This document shows, one piece after another, positions 55,233 to 63,827 of a stretch of DNA of 64,000 nucleotides. This stretch comes from Salinispora oceanensis (lineage in GTDB: Bacteria > Actinomycetota > Actinomycetes > Mycobacteriales > Micromonosporaceae). The number at the start of each line of letters is the position of its first letter. Within the stretch, counting starts at the first letter, position 1. The stretch is taken from contig NZ_KB911579.1 of the NCBI RefSeq assembly GCF_000383575.1, positions 1,122,221-1,186,220 on the forward strand, read 5' to 3'. Position numbers and translations under genes: made by a program. The notes under the pieces are model-generated. The model had not been told where the DNA came from. It was given only the letters and a program-made list of their open reading frames with translations, and ran no database searches.

Positions 55233-55479
55233 GCGGACGGCCGCCGCGGAGCAGGTCGTCAACGAGCCCCACCTCGTGGGCGTCCGCGAGCGCGGCGGCC
55301 TCCCAGTCGAGACCGGCCCGACTGACCGCGTCGGCGTGGGCGGAGAAGACCGCCCGCAGCGCCTTCTCCCGGGCGGCCTGGTCCATCCAGGCGGACAGGG
55401 AGAGCCCCTCGCGTCGGGCGAACCACCGGGCCTGCTCGATCGTCTCGTCGGCGAACGAGAGGGTCACCTTGGCACTCAT
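55222..55479 (-). CDS. Ribbon-helix-helix antitoxin
   Basis: 85 residues. The N-terminal part KVTLSFADETIEQARWFARR followed by EGLSLSAWMDQAAREKALR is a ribbon-helix-helix pattern (short strand, two helices); the C-terminal acidic segment would wrap the toxin. ATG at 55479 with TAGGCT 6 nt upstream and no ribosome site. Expected to bind its own promoter as a complex with the MazF-type toxin. It is divergent from nasA by 120 nt. Confidence 0.78.
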   Translation of the reverse strand: MSAKVTLSFADETIEQARWFARREGLSLSAWMDQAAREKALRAVFSAHADAVSRAGLDWEAAALADAHEVGLVDDLLRGGRPRAA

Positions 55480-55485
55480 GCTGGC

Positions 55486-55491
55486 AGCCTA
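55486..55491 (-). promoter_or_regulatory. TAGGCT -10-like element of the antitoxin gene
   Basis: TAGGCT on the minus strand ends 6 nt before the antitoxin ATG. CTGACT lies 17 nt further upstream as a possible -35. Predicted leaderless. Confidence 0.6.
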
Positions 55492-55537
55492 TCCAGGGCC
55501 GGACCATCAGTCAGCCCGCCGAAGTGGTGCGCCCGAC

Positions 55538-55575
55538 TTGACCGGACCGAAACACGCGGGAACCGGGCCGGAAAC
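55538..55575 (+). promoter_or_regulatory. GlnR-box-like array upstream of nasA
   Basis: Reading plus strand: TTGAC-N6-GAAAC-N6-GAACC-N6-GAAAC, exactly 11-nt periodicity. The actinobacterial GlnR consensus is GTNAC-N6-GAAAC repeated. Both GAAAC boxes are perfect; the first GTNAC-type box matches all but its first base, the second poorly. It lies 25 nt before the nasA start. Confidence 0.65.
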
Positions 55576-55599
55576 CCCCTACCGGCACGCTTCACCGGC

Positions 55600-57747
55600 A
55601 TGACAGACGGTACGCGCCCCACTACCGCGGCCGGACAACCCCACATCGAGGCGGCGACGCACTGCCCGTACTGCGCTCTCCAGTGCGGCATGACCCTGCG
55701 CGAGGCGGACGGCGAGGTGGCCGTACTCCCCCGCTGGTTCCCCACCAACCAGGGCGGGCTCTGCCAGAAGGGCTGGACCGCCGCCGAGCTACTTGACCAC
55801 CCGGATCGCCTCACCACCGCGCTGCTTCGCGACCCCGCCAGCGGCGAGCTGCGCCCGGCGAGCTGGGACGCGGCCCTGGACCGAATCGTCACGGGCATCC
55901 GTACCGTCCAGGCCAACCACGGGCGGGACGCAGTCGCCGTCTTCGGCGGCGGTGGCCTCACCAACGAGAAGGCGTACGCGCTGGGCAAGTTCGCCCGGGT
56001 GGTGCTCCGAACCCGACACATCGACTACAACGGGCGGTTCTGCATGTCGTCGGCGGCCGCCGCCGGGATGCGCGCCTTCGGTGTCGACCGGGGTCTCCCC
56101 TTCCCCCTGGCCGACCTGGGCACCGCCGACACCCTGCTGCTGGTCGGCGCGAACCCGGCCGAGACGATGCCCCCACTGGTGCGCTGGCTGACCGAGCAAC
56201 GTCGCCGAGGAGGGCGGCTGATCGTGGTAGATCCGCGCGTCACCGCCACCGCCCGCCAAGCCGACCTACACCTACAGCCGCTGCCCGGCACCGACCTGGC
56301 GGTGGCCAACGCGCTGCTGCATATCGCGCTCGCCGAGGGATTCGTGGACCACAGCTACGTCGCCGGACGCACCACCGGCTTCGACGAGGTCCGCCGGGCG
56401 GTGGCGGAGTGGTGGCCAGCCCGCGCCGAGGCGCTGTCCGGGGTGTCGGTGGCCGATCTCGAGACGACCGCGCGGGCACTGGGCGGCGCCCGCCGGGCGA
56501 TCATCCTCACCGCCCGCGGCGCCGAGCAACACGCCAAGGGCGTTGACACCGTCACCGGGTACGTGAACCTGGCGCTCGCCCTCGGCCTGCCCGGCCGCCC
56601 CGGCTCCGGCTACGGCTGCCTGACCGGACAGGGCAACGGCCAGGGCGGCCGGGAACACGGTCAGAAGGCCGACCAGCTTCCCGGCTACCGCCGCATCGAC
56701 AACCTCGCCGACCGCGAGCACGTCGCCGCGATCTGGGGGGTACCAGCGGAGGAGATACCGGGGCCCGGGGTGCCCGCGTACCGGCTACTGGACTCGCTCG
56801 GCACCCCGGACGGGCCGAAGGCGCTGCTGGTGTTCGGCTCCAACCCGGTGGTCTCCGCGCCACGAGCGGCCCGGATCGAGGGCCGCCTGCGCGACCTCGA
56901 CCTGCTGGTGGTCGTCGACTTCCTGCGCTCCGAGACGGCGGCCCTCGCCGACGTGGTGCTGCCGACCGCGCAGTGGGCCGAGGAGGACGGCACCATGACC
57001 AACCTGGAGGGACGGGTCCTGCGTCGGCGGGCGCTCCGCACACCACCCCCCGGTGTCCGCACCGACCTGGAGCTCCTCGCCGCCCTCGCCACGGCGCTGG
57101 AGCAGGGCCCCGGACGCCCGGCCGGCCGGGACCGGGGGCCCGCGCTCTCGCCCGAGCCAGCGGTGGTGTTCGAGGAGCTCCGAGCGGCCTCGGCCGGCGG
57201 GCTCGCCGACTACGCCGGGATCAGCTGGGAGCGGATCGACGCGCAGGAGGGCGTGTTCTGGCCCTGCCCGGAGCTCGACCGGCCGGACACTCCTCGACTC
57301 TTCGCCGACCGGTTTTCCACCCCCGACGGGCGCGCCCGTTTCCACGCCGTGCAGCACCGACCCGCCGCGGAGCAGGTGTGCGCGACCTATCCGCTGCACT
57401 TCACCACCGGACGGGTACTCGCCCAGTACCAGTCCGGAACTCAGACCCGCCGGGTGCCCGCGCTGCGCCGGGCCGCACCAGCGGCCTTCATCGAGCTGCA
57501 TCCGGACGTGGCCGACCGGCTGGGCGTGGCCGACGGCGAACCGGTCCGGGTGCGCTCCCGCCGAGGCGAACTGATCGCACCGGCCCGGCTCAGCTCGGCG
57601 ATCCGGCCGGACACCGTCTTCGCCCCGTTCCACTGGGGTGGCATCGCCCGCGCCAACACGGTCACCAACGACGCCGTCGACCCGATCTCCGGGATGCCGG
57701 AGTTCAAGATCTGTGCGGTCCGAGTGGAGAAGGTGGCGGCGACGTGA
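55600..57747 (+). CDS. nasA: Assimilatory nitrate reductase catalytic subunit
   Basis: 715 residues, molybdopterin (bis-MGD) enzyme reducing nitrate to nitrite in the cytoplasm. The N-terminal [4Fe-4S] ligands are Cys22, Cys25, Cys29 and Cys55 (CPYCALQCGM then GGLCQKG). Mo region: GRFCMSSAAAAGMRAFGVDR (Cys ligand), TLLLVGANPAETMPPLVRW, GYGCLTGQGNGQGGREHGQK, and the C-terminal GRVLAQYQSGTQTRRV with VTNDAVDPISGMPEFK. No Tat signal. ATG at 55600 begins after the GlnR-like array. It overlaps the flavoprotein gene (GTGA). Confidence 0.95.
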   Translation: MTDGTRPTTAAGQPHIEAATHCPYCALQCGMTLREADGEVAVLPRWFPTNQGGLCQKGWTAAELLDHPDRLTTALLRDPASGELRPASWDAALDRIVTGIRTVQANHGRDAVAVFGGGGLTNEKAYALGKFARVVLRTRHIDYNGRFCMSSAAAAGMRAFGVDRGLPFPLADLGTADTLLLVGANPAETMPPLVRWLTEQRRRGGRLIVVDPRVTATARQADLHLQPLPGTDLAVANALLHIALAEGFVDHSYVAGRTTGFDEVRRAVAEWWPARAEALSGVSVADLETTARALGGARRAIILTARGAEQHAKGVDTVTGYVNLALALGLPGRPGSGYGCLTGQGNGQGGREHGQKADQLPGYRRIDNLADREHVAAIWGVPAEEIPGPGVPAYRLLDSLGTPDGPKALLVFGSNPVVSAPRAARIEGRLRDLDLLVVVDFLRSETAALADVVLPTAQWAEEDGTMTNLEGRVLRRRALRTPPPGVRTDLELLAALATALEQGPGRPAGRDRGPALSPEPAVVFEELRAASAGGLADYAGISWERIDAQEGVFWPCPELDRPDTPRLFADRFSTPDGRARFHAVQHRPAAEQVCATYPLHFTTGRVLAQYQSGTQTRRVPALRRAAPAAFIELHPDVADRLGVADGEPVRVRSRRGELIAPARLSSAIRPDTVFAPFHWGGIARANTVTNDAVDPISGMPEFKICAVRVEKVAAT

Positions 57748-59180
57748 CCGACCGAATCGTGATCATCGGCAACGGCATGGCCGGCACCCGTCTCGCCAGT
57801 GAGCTCTCCGCGCGCGGCGGCGACCGCAAGGTAACCGCATTCGGGACAGAACCGCACAGGGCGTACAATCGGATCATGCTCTCCACCCTGCTGGCTGGAG
57901 CGATCGGGGAGCCGGACGTACAGCTGGCCGAGGCCGCCGGACACGGAATCGACCTGCACACCGGGGTCTGCGTTACCGCGATCGACCGCGAGGACCGTGC
58001 GGTCCGCACCGACCGGGGCGACCGGGTCCACTATGACCACCTGGTCCTGGCCACCGGTAGCCGCGCCGTCGTCCCCCCACTGACCGGGCTGACCGGCGGG
58101 GAACTGCCAGCGCGGGTGGTGCCGTTTCGCACCCTGGATGACTGCCGCCGCATCCTCGCGGTTGCTGACCGAGCCCGCCGCGTGCTGGTACTCGGCGGCG
58201 GGTTACTCGGTCTGGAGGCGGCCCGCGGGCTCGCCGGCCGCGGGCTCGAGGTGACGGTGGTACACCCGGTGCCGTACCTGATGGAGCGGCAACTCGACCC
58301 GACCGCGGCGGCCGTGCTCGCCCGTACCCTCGCCGACCTCGGGGTAACCACCCAGCTAGCCGTACCGGCCACCGCCGTGCTCGCTGACTCCCACGGCGTC
58401 CGCCTCGAGCTGGCCGACGGTCGGTCGTTCGACGCCGACCTACTAGTGCTCGCCTGCGGCGTACGCCCGGACACCGCGCTCGCCACGGCCGCCAACCTGG
58501 CCGTAGGGCGGGGGGTCCTCGTTGACGACCAGCTACGCACCAGCGACCGGCGCATCTCGGCCATCGGCGACTGCGCCCAGCACGGCGACACCCTGACCGG
58601 CCTGGTGGCCCCGGCCTGGGCGCAGGCACGGGTGCTGGCACAGGTACTCAGCGGCGCGGACCCGTCGGCCCGATACCGGCCGAGGCCAGCGGTGACCCGG
58701 CTCAAGACCGCCGGCATCGACCTGGCGGCGATGGGTGACCCCGGCGACGGCCCCGGTGAGGAGCTGACCTTCACCGACCCGGCCAGTGGCACGTACGCCC
58801 GGCTGCGGATCAACCACGAGCGGCTGACCGCCGCGATCCTGGTGGGCGACAACCCCTCCGTCGGTACGGTCATCCAGCTCTTCGACCGGGGGCAGCCGGT
58901 GCCCAGCGACCGGCGGTCGCTGCTGCTCGGCCGGGCACTCGGCACGGGACCGGCGGAACCTGCCACGACACCGGCGCTGATGCCGGCCGCGGCGACGGTC
59001 TGCCACTGCAACAACGTCGACAAAGGAACGCTGGTGGAGAGTTGGCGCCGCGGGGCGCGGACGGTCGACGAGGTGGTGGCGGCCACCCGTGCCGGTACGG
59101 GCTGCGGCTCCTGCCGGGACGCGGTCGCCGGCATCACCGACTGGCTCTCCACCGTGGAATCTGTGGAGGTGGAACGATGA
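57744..59180 (+). CDS. NAD(P)H/FAD oxidoreductase with C-terminal BFD-type [2Fe-2S] domain (nitrate reductase electron-transfer subunit)
   Basis: 478 residues. FAD site RIVIIGNGMAGTRLASELSA, NAD(P) site RRVLVLGGGLLGLEAARGLA, FAD-Asp motif ISAIGDCAQH. A C-terminal BFD-like segment has CHC (VCHCNNVDKGT) and CGSC (GTGCGSCRDAV), four Cys for a [2Fe-2S] centre. This is the N-terminal half architecture of NirB/NasB without a siroheme domain. It overlaps nasA (GTGA) and nirB (ATGA), so it most likely passes electrons from NAD(P)H to NasA. The donor preference is not decidable. Confidence 0.88.
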   Translation: MTDRIVIIGNGMAGTRLASELSARGGDRKVTAFGTEPHRAYNRIMLSTLLAGAIGEPDVQLAEAAGHGIDLHTGVCVTAIDREDRAVRTDRGDRVHYDHLVLATGSRAVVPPLTGLTGGELPARVVPFRTLDDCRRILAVADRARRVLVLGGGLLGLEAARGLAGRGLEVTVVHPVPYLMERQLDPTAAAVLARTLADLGVTTQLAVPATAVLADSHGVRLELADGRSFDADLLVLACGVRPDTALATAANLAVGRGVLVDDQLRTSDRRISAIGDCAQHGDTLTGLVAPAWAQARVLAQVLSGADPSARYRPRPAVTRLKTAGIDLAAMGDPGDGPGEELTFTDPASGTYARLRINHERLTAAILVGDNPSVGTVIQLFDRGQPVPSDRRSLLLGRALGTGPAEPATTPALMPAAATVCHCNNVDKGTLVESWRRGARTVDEVVAATRAGTGCGSCRDAVAGITDWLSTVESVEVER

Positions 59181-61690
59181 AGAAAGGCCGGCTGGTCGTC
59201 GTCGGCAACGGTATGGTCGGGCAGCGGTTCGTGGACGCGTTACGCGCCCGCGACAGCGACGGTCGGTGGCGGGTGACCGTGCTCGGCGAGGAGCCCCGGC
59301 CCGCGTACGACCGGGTGCGTCTCTCCGCCCTCTTCGACGGGGTGGACGCGGATGAGCTGAACCTGCACACCCCGGATCCGCAGGTACAGCTCCGGCTCGG
59401 TACGTCGGTCACCGCGATCGACCGGGCCCGACGTGTCGTGGCGACGACCGCCGGTGAGTACCCATACGACGCACTGGTGCTGGCCACCGGCTCGTACGCC
59501 TTCGTGCCGCCGATCGACGGCGTCGACCTGCCGGGCGTCTTCACCTACCGCACCCTGGACGACCTGGCCGCGATCCGCGCGCACGCCCGGGGCCGCCGGC
59601 GGGGCGCGGTGATCGGCGGTGGGCTGCTCGGCCTGGAGGCGGCGAACGCGCTGCGACTGCTCGGGCTCGCCACCAGCGTCGTGGAGGTCGCACCGCGGCT
59701 GATGCCGATGCAGGTGGACACCGCTGGCGGGGCGCTGCTGCGTCGCTACGTTGAGGAGCTGGACGTCGCCTGCCACCTCGGGGTCGCCACCAGCGCGCTG
59801 CACCCCGGTCCGGACGGCTCGGTGGCCCAGCTGGAACTGGCCGACGGCGGTCGAGTGGACGCCGACCTGGTCGTCGTGGCGACCGGTATCCGCCCCCGGG
59901 ACGAGCTGGCCCGCGCCGCCGGCCTGCCCCTCGGCAGCCGGGGTGGGGTGCTGGTCGACCACACCTGCCGCAGTGCCGACGAGCGGATCTGGGCGGTCGG
60001 CGAATGCGCGGCCGTGGACGACACCTGCCACGGTCTGGTCGGCCCGGGCTACGCGATGGCGGAGACGGTGGCCGACCGGCTCGTCGGTGGGGCGGCCACC
60101 GTCCCCGACGCGGACACCGCCACCAAGCTGAAGCTACTCGGCGTGGACGTCGCCTCCTTCGGCGACGCCCACGGCACCACCCCGGGCTGTCTCGACGTGA
60201 CCTTCACCGATCCGGCCACCCGGGTTTACGCGAAGCTGGTCCTCTCCGACGATGCGCAGACGCTGCTCGGCGGCGTACTGGTCGGCGACGCCGACGCGTA
60301 CCCGACGTTGCGGGCCAGCGTCGGTCAGCCGCTACCCGCCGCGCCGCTCGCGCTGCTGGCCCCGGCCGGTGCGGGCGCCGGGGCGGCGGCGCTCCCCGGT
60401 TCCGCACAGGTTTGCTCCTGCAACGCGGTGACCCGCGCCGACCTGGACGCGGCGATCGCCGGCGGTGCGACCGACGTGCCGGCGCTGAAGGCGTGCACCC
60501 GGGCCGGCACCAGCTGTGGCTCCTGCGTACCGATGCTCCGGCAGCTGCTCGACGCCGCCGGAGTTGGGCAGCCCCGCGGGCTCTGCGAACACTTCGACGT
60601 GAGCCGCCAGGAACTCTTCGACCTCATCCGGGTCCGGGAGATCCGCACCTTCTCCAGCCTGATCGCCGAGCACGGCCGCGGCGATGGCTGTGACATCTGC
60701 AAACCGGTGGTGGCGTCGATCCTGGCCTCCCTCGGCACCGGGCACCTCCTTGACGGCGAGCGGGCGTCGCTACAGGACACCAATGACCACTTCCTGGCCA
60801 ACCTGCAGCGGGACGGCAGCTACTCGGTCGTGCCCCGCATCCCCGGCGGCGAGATCACCCCGGAGAAGCTGATCGTGCTCGGCGAGGTGGCCCGGGACTT
60901 CGCGCTCTACACGAAGATCACCGGCGGGCAGCGCATCGACCTGTTCGGCGCCCGGGTGGAGCAGTTACCGCAGATCTGGCGCCGGCTGGTCGACGCGGGC
61001 TTCGAGTCCGGCCACGCGTACGGCAAGGCACTGCGGACGGTGAAGTCGTGCGTCGGGTCCACCTGGTGCCGGTACGGGGTGCAGGACTCGGTCGGGTTGG
61101 CCATCGCGCTGGAGCTGCGCTACCGCGGGCTCCGCGCCCCCCACAAGATCAAATCAGCGGTCTCCGGCTGCGCCCGGGAGTGCGCCGAGGCGCGCGGCAA
61201 GGACTTCGGCATCATCGCCACCGACGCCGGCTGGAACCTCTACGTCGGCGGCAACGGCGGCTTCCGGCCCCGGCACGCCGACCTCTTCGCCACCGACCTG
61301 ACGACCGAGGCACTGGTACGGCTGGTCGACCGGTTCCTGATGTACTACATCCGCACCGCGGACCGGCTGCAACGTACCGCCGCCTGGATCGAGGCGATGG
61401 ACGGCGGCCTGGCGCACCTTAACGCGGTCATCGTGGACGACTCGCTCGGGCTCTGCGCCGAGCTGGACGCGGCGATGGCGCGGCACGTGGGGTCGTACTC
61501 CGACGAGTGGCGCGACGTCCTCGAGGATCCGGCCCGGCTGGACCGGTTCACCTCGTTCGTCAACGCTCCCCAGGTGCCCGACCCCTCCATCCGGTTCACC
61601 GAGGAACGTGGACAACGGATACCGGCGCGAGCCGGGGGGACCGGAAACCAACAGCCGGTCGGGCTGGGCACGCCGGAGGTGCGGCGATGA
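59177..61690 (+). CDS. nirB: Nitrite reductase [NAD(P)H] large subunit
   Basis: 837 residues. Reduces nitrite to ammonium. FAD motif RLVVVGNGMVGQRFVDALRA; NAD motif RGAVIGGGLLGLEAANAL; WAVGECAAVDDTCHGLV; BFD Cys at about 413-415 and CGSC (TSCGSCVPML). The siroheme/[4Fe-4S] ligands are Cys625 and Cys631 (SCVGSTWCRYG) with Cys665 and Cys669 (SGCARECAEA). The ATG overlaps the previous gene (ATGA) with GGAGGTGG upstream. Siroheme supply is implied by the downstream hemD-like gene. Confidence 0.97.
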   Translation: MKKGRLVVVGNGMVGQRFVDALRARDSDGRWRVTVLGEEPRPAYDRVRLSALFDGVDADELNLHTPDPQVQLRLGTSVTAIDRARRVVATTAGEYPYDALVLATGSYAFVPPIDGVDLPGVFTYRTLDDLAAIRAHARGRRRGAVIGGGLLGLEAANALRLLGLATSVVEVAPRLMPMQVDTAGGALLRRYVEELDVACHLGVATSALHPGPDGSVAQLELADGGRVDADLVVVATGIRPRDELARAAGLPLGSRGGVLVDHTCRSADERIWAVGECAAVDDTCHGLVGPGYAMAETVADRLVGGAATVPDADTATKLKLLGVDVASFGDAHGTTPGCLDVTFTDPATRVYAKLVLSDDAQTLLGGVLVGDADAYPTLRASVGQPLPAAPLALLAPAGAGAGAAALPGSAQVCSCNAVTRADLDAAIAGGATDVPALKACTRAGTSCGSCVPMLRQLLDAAGVGQPRGLCEHFDVSRQELFDLIRVREIRTFSSLIAEHGRGDGCDICKPVVASILASLGTGHLLDGERASLQDTNDHFLANLQRDGSYSVVPRIPGGEITPEKLIVLGEVARDFALYTKITGGQRIDLFGARVEQLPQIWRRLVDAGFESGHAYGKALRTVKSCVGSTWCRYGVQDSVGLAIALELRYRGLRAPHKIKSAVSGCARECAEARGKDFGIIATDAGWNLYVGGNGGFRPRHADLFATDLTTEALVRLVDRFLMYYIRTADRLQRTAAWIEAMDGGLAHLNAVIVDDSLGLCAELDAAMARHVGSYSDEWRDVLEDPARLDRFTSFVNAPQVPDPSIRFTEERGQRIPARAGGTGNQQPVGLGTPEVRR

Positions 61691-62031
61691 CCGGCCAGCC
61701 GCGGGGGTGGACGGCGGTCTGTCCACTGACCCGCCTGGACCCGGGTCGGGGGATGGCAGCGCTCGTTGACGGCGTCCAGGTGGCGCTGTTCCGTACCGCC
61801 GCCGACCTCTTCGCCCTCGACAACCGAGACCCGGTCACCGATGCGTACGTGCTCTCGCGCGGAATCGTGGGCAGCCGAGACGGGGTGCCGACAGTCGCCT
61901 CCCCACTACACAAACAGGCATACGACCTGCGGACCGGAGCCTGCCTGGACCTACCGGGCGTCGCGGTCCGGTGGCACGAGGTGCGGTGCCGGGCCGGACT
62001 GGTCGAGATACGGCTGCGAGAGGAGGCGTAG
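61687..62031 (+). CDS. nirD: Nitrite reductase [NAD(P)H] small subunit
   Basis: 114 residues, Rieske-like fold without the cluster ligands, as normal for NirD: WTAVCPLTRLDPGRGMAALV, VALFRTAADLFALDNRDPVT, GIVGSRDGVPTVASPLHKQA and YDLRTGACLDLP. ATG overlaps the nirB stop (ATGA), and its own stop touches the next start (TAG-ATG). Works with NirB. Confidence 0.94.
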   Translation: MTGQPRGWTAVCPLTRLDPGRGMAALVDGVQVALFRTAADLFALDNRDPVTDAYVLSRGIVGSRDGVPTVASPLHKQAYDLRTGACLDLPGVAVRWHEVRCRAGLVEIRLREEA

Positions 62032-63120
62032 ATGCGGGACGCACTGACCGGCTTCACCGTCGGGGTGACCGCCGACCGGCGTCGGGACGAACTGGCGGCG
62101 CTACTCCAGCGGTACGGGGCGCGGGTGGTCTTCGCGCCTGCCCTACGGATCGTGCCCCTCGCCGACGACACCGAGCTGCGGGCGGCGACCCGGGCCTGCC
62201 TCGATCGACCACCGGATGTCCTGATGGCCGACACCGGGATCGGGATGCGCGGCTGGCTGGAGGCGGCCGAGGGCTGGGGGCTGGCTGAGCCGCTGCGCGC
62301 GGCCCTGCGCGGAGCGTACGTGGTGGCCCGCGGCCCGAAGGCCCGCGGCGCGATCCGGGCCGCCGGCCTGCACGATCAGTGGTCGCCCGCCTCGGAGAGC
62401 TGCGCCGAGGTGGTGGAGCACCTGCGTGACCGGGGTGTGGCCGGCCAGGTGGTCGCCATGCAGCTGCACGGTGGAGCGCAACCCGAGTGCACGAGGGCGC
62501 TGGCCGCAGCCGGCGCGACCGTGATCACGGTCCCGGTCTATCGCTGGGCGCCGCCGACCGACCCGACACCGCTGCATCGGCTGATCGACCTGGTCGCCGA
62601 CCGGATGGTGGACGCGGTGACGTTCACCTCGGCACCGGCCGCCGAGGCGCTGCTCCACGCCGCCGGAGACCGGACCGACCGGGTACTCGACGCGTTCCGG
62701 GGTGCGGTGCTGGCGAGTTGCGTGGGGACGGTGACCGCGGAGCCGCTGCGCCGACGGGGGGTACCGGTTAGCGCTCCCGAGCGGGCCCGGCTGGGCGCAC
62801 TGGTCCGAACGATCGTTGCGGAGTTGCCGCGGCGTGCGGTCACCTTGAACGCCGCCGGCCACCTCCTCACCCTGCGCGGGCACGCCGCCGTGGTCGATGG
62901 TGAGCTGCGACCGCTGGCCCCGGCCCCGATGGCGGTGCTGCGGACGCTGGCGGCGTCCCCGGGGCGGGTCCTGTCCCGGGCGGCGCTGCTCCGGACGTTG
63001 CCGCGTGGGGCCGACGAACACGCGGTGGAGATGGCGGTGGCGCGGTTGCGCGCCGGGCTGAAGGCTCCCGGGGCGGTGCAGACGGTGGTCAAGCGCGGCT
63101 ACCGCCTCCGGGTCGACTGA
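62032..63120 (+). CDS. Uroporphyrinogen-III synthase fused to an OmpR-type winged helix domain
   Basis: 362 residues. The HemD-like part (about 1-255) has FTVGVTADRRRDELAALLQR, VLMADTGIGMRGWLEAAEGW, GAYVVARGPKARGAIRAAGL, VPVYRWAPPTDPTPLHRLID and DAVTFTSAPAAEALLHAAG. The C-terminal ~100 residues form a DNA-binding winged helix (LTLRGHAAVVDGELRPLAPA, MAVLRTLAASPGRVLSRAAL, AVEMAVARLRAGL, VKRGYRLRV). Comparable proteins sit beside nirBD and narK3 in M. tuberculosis (Rv0260c). It may make uroporphyrinogen III for siroheme, regulate the cluster, or both. The ATG has AGGAGG 5 nt upstream. Confidence 0.87.
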   Translation: MRDALTGFTVGVTADRRRDELAALLQRYGARVVFAPALRIVPLADDTELRAATRACLDRPPDVLMADTGIGMRGWLEAAEGWGLAEPLRAALRGAYVVARGPKARGAIRAAGLHDQWSPASESCAEVVEHLRDRGVAGQVVAMQLHGGAQPECTRALAAAGATVITVPVYRWAPPTDPTPLHRLIDLVADRMVDAVTFTSAPAAEALLHAAGDRTDRVLDAFRGAVLASCVGTVTAEPLRRRGVPVSAPERARLGALVRTIVAELPRRAVTLNAAGHLLTLRGHAAVVDGELRPLAPAPMAVLRTLAASPGRVLSRAALLRTLPRGADEHAVEMAVARLRAGLKAPGAVQTVVKRGYRLRVD

Positions 63121-63131
63121 CGTATGGCCGA

Positions 63132-63175
63132 CCGGAGCCGCGGCCCGCCAGTTAGCTGGCGGGCCGCGGCTCCGG
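63132..63175. terminator. Terminator after the nitrate assimilation operon
   Basis: A perfect 20-bp stem (63132-63151 with 63156-63175) and a TTAG loop, between the hemD-type gene and the convergent conservon. The longest perfect hairpin I found in the window; suited to both directions. Confidence 0.9.
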
Positions 63176-63209
63176 ACCGATGCCGGGGGTGCCGGTCACC
63201 GGCGTCGGC

Positions 63210-63827
63210 TCACCCGACCGGAGTCGGGAAACCGCGGTCATGCTCGGCCTGCAGGCGGCTCATGGCGTGCTCGACGACGGTCACCAGCACCTGCTTGACC
63301 GATTCCCGGCTACGCGCATCGGTCAGCACGAGCGGCACGTCCGCCGGGATGGCGAGCGCCTCGCGCACCTCGGCCAACTCGTAGTTGGGTGCGCCGTCAA
63401 ACCGGTTGAGCGCGACCACGTACGGCAGTTTACGGTTCTCGAAGTAGTCCAGCGGGGCGAAGGCGTCGGTGATCCGGCGGGTGTCCACCAGGACGGCCGC
63501 GCCGACCGCACCACGAATGATCTCGTCCCACATGAACCAGAAGCGGGTCTGGCCGGGCGTCCCGAACAGGTACAGGATCAGATCCTGTGCCATGGTGATC
63601 CGGCCGAAGTCCATTGCGACGGTCGTCGTCTCTTTGCCCGGCACTTTGGACGGATCGTCGATGCCGACACCGGCTGCGGTCATGATCGCCTCGGTGGTCA
63701 GCGGTGTGATCTCCGAGATCGCCCCAACCAGCGTCGTCTTTCCGACGCCGAAGCCCCCCGCGACGACGATCTTCGCGGAGATGATCTCCCGGCTCGCCCT
63801 GGCGGGGTCATAGTTCGCGAAGTCCAC
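63210..63827 (-). CDS. Conservon small GTPase-like ATP/GTP-binding protein (CvnD type)
   Basis: 205 residues. P-loop KIVVAGGFGVGKTTLVGAIS (about 19-38), switch region TTEAIMTAAGVGIDD, DFGRITM, G3-like LFGTPGQTRFWFMWDEI, and NRFDGA as the NKxD-like base motif (about 142). This is the last gene of the roadblock-DUF742-GTPase sets found in actinobacterial conservons. GTG at 63827 overlaps the DUF742 gene by 20 nt. Such sets resemble G-protein switches at the membrane; the signal is unknown. Confidence 0.92.
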   Translation of the reverse strand: MDFANYDPARASREIISAKIVVAGGFGVGKTTLVGAISEITPLTTEAIMTAAGVGIDDPSKVPGKETTTVAMDFGRITMAQDLILYLFGTPGQTRFWFMWDEIIRGAVGAAVLVDTRRITDAFAPLDYFENRKLPYVVALNRFDGAPNYELAEVREALAIPADVPLVLTDARSRESVKQVLVTVVEHAMSRLQAEHDRGFPTPVG

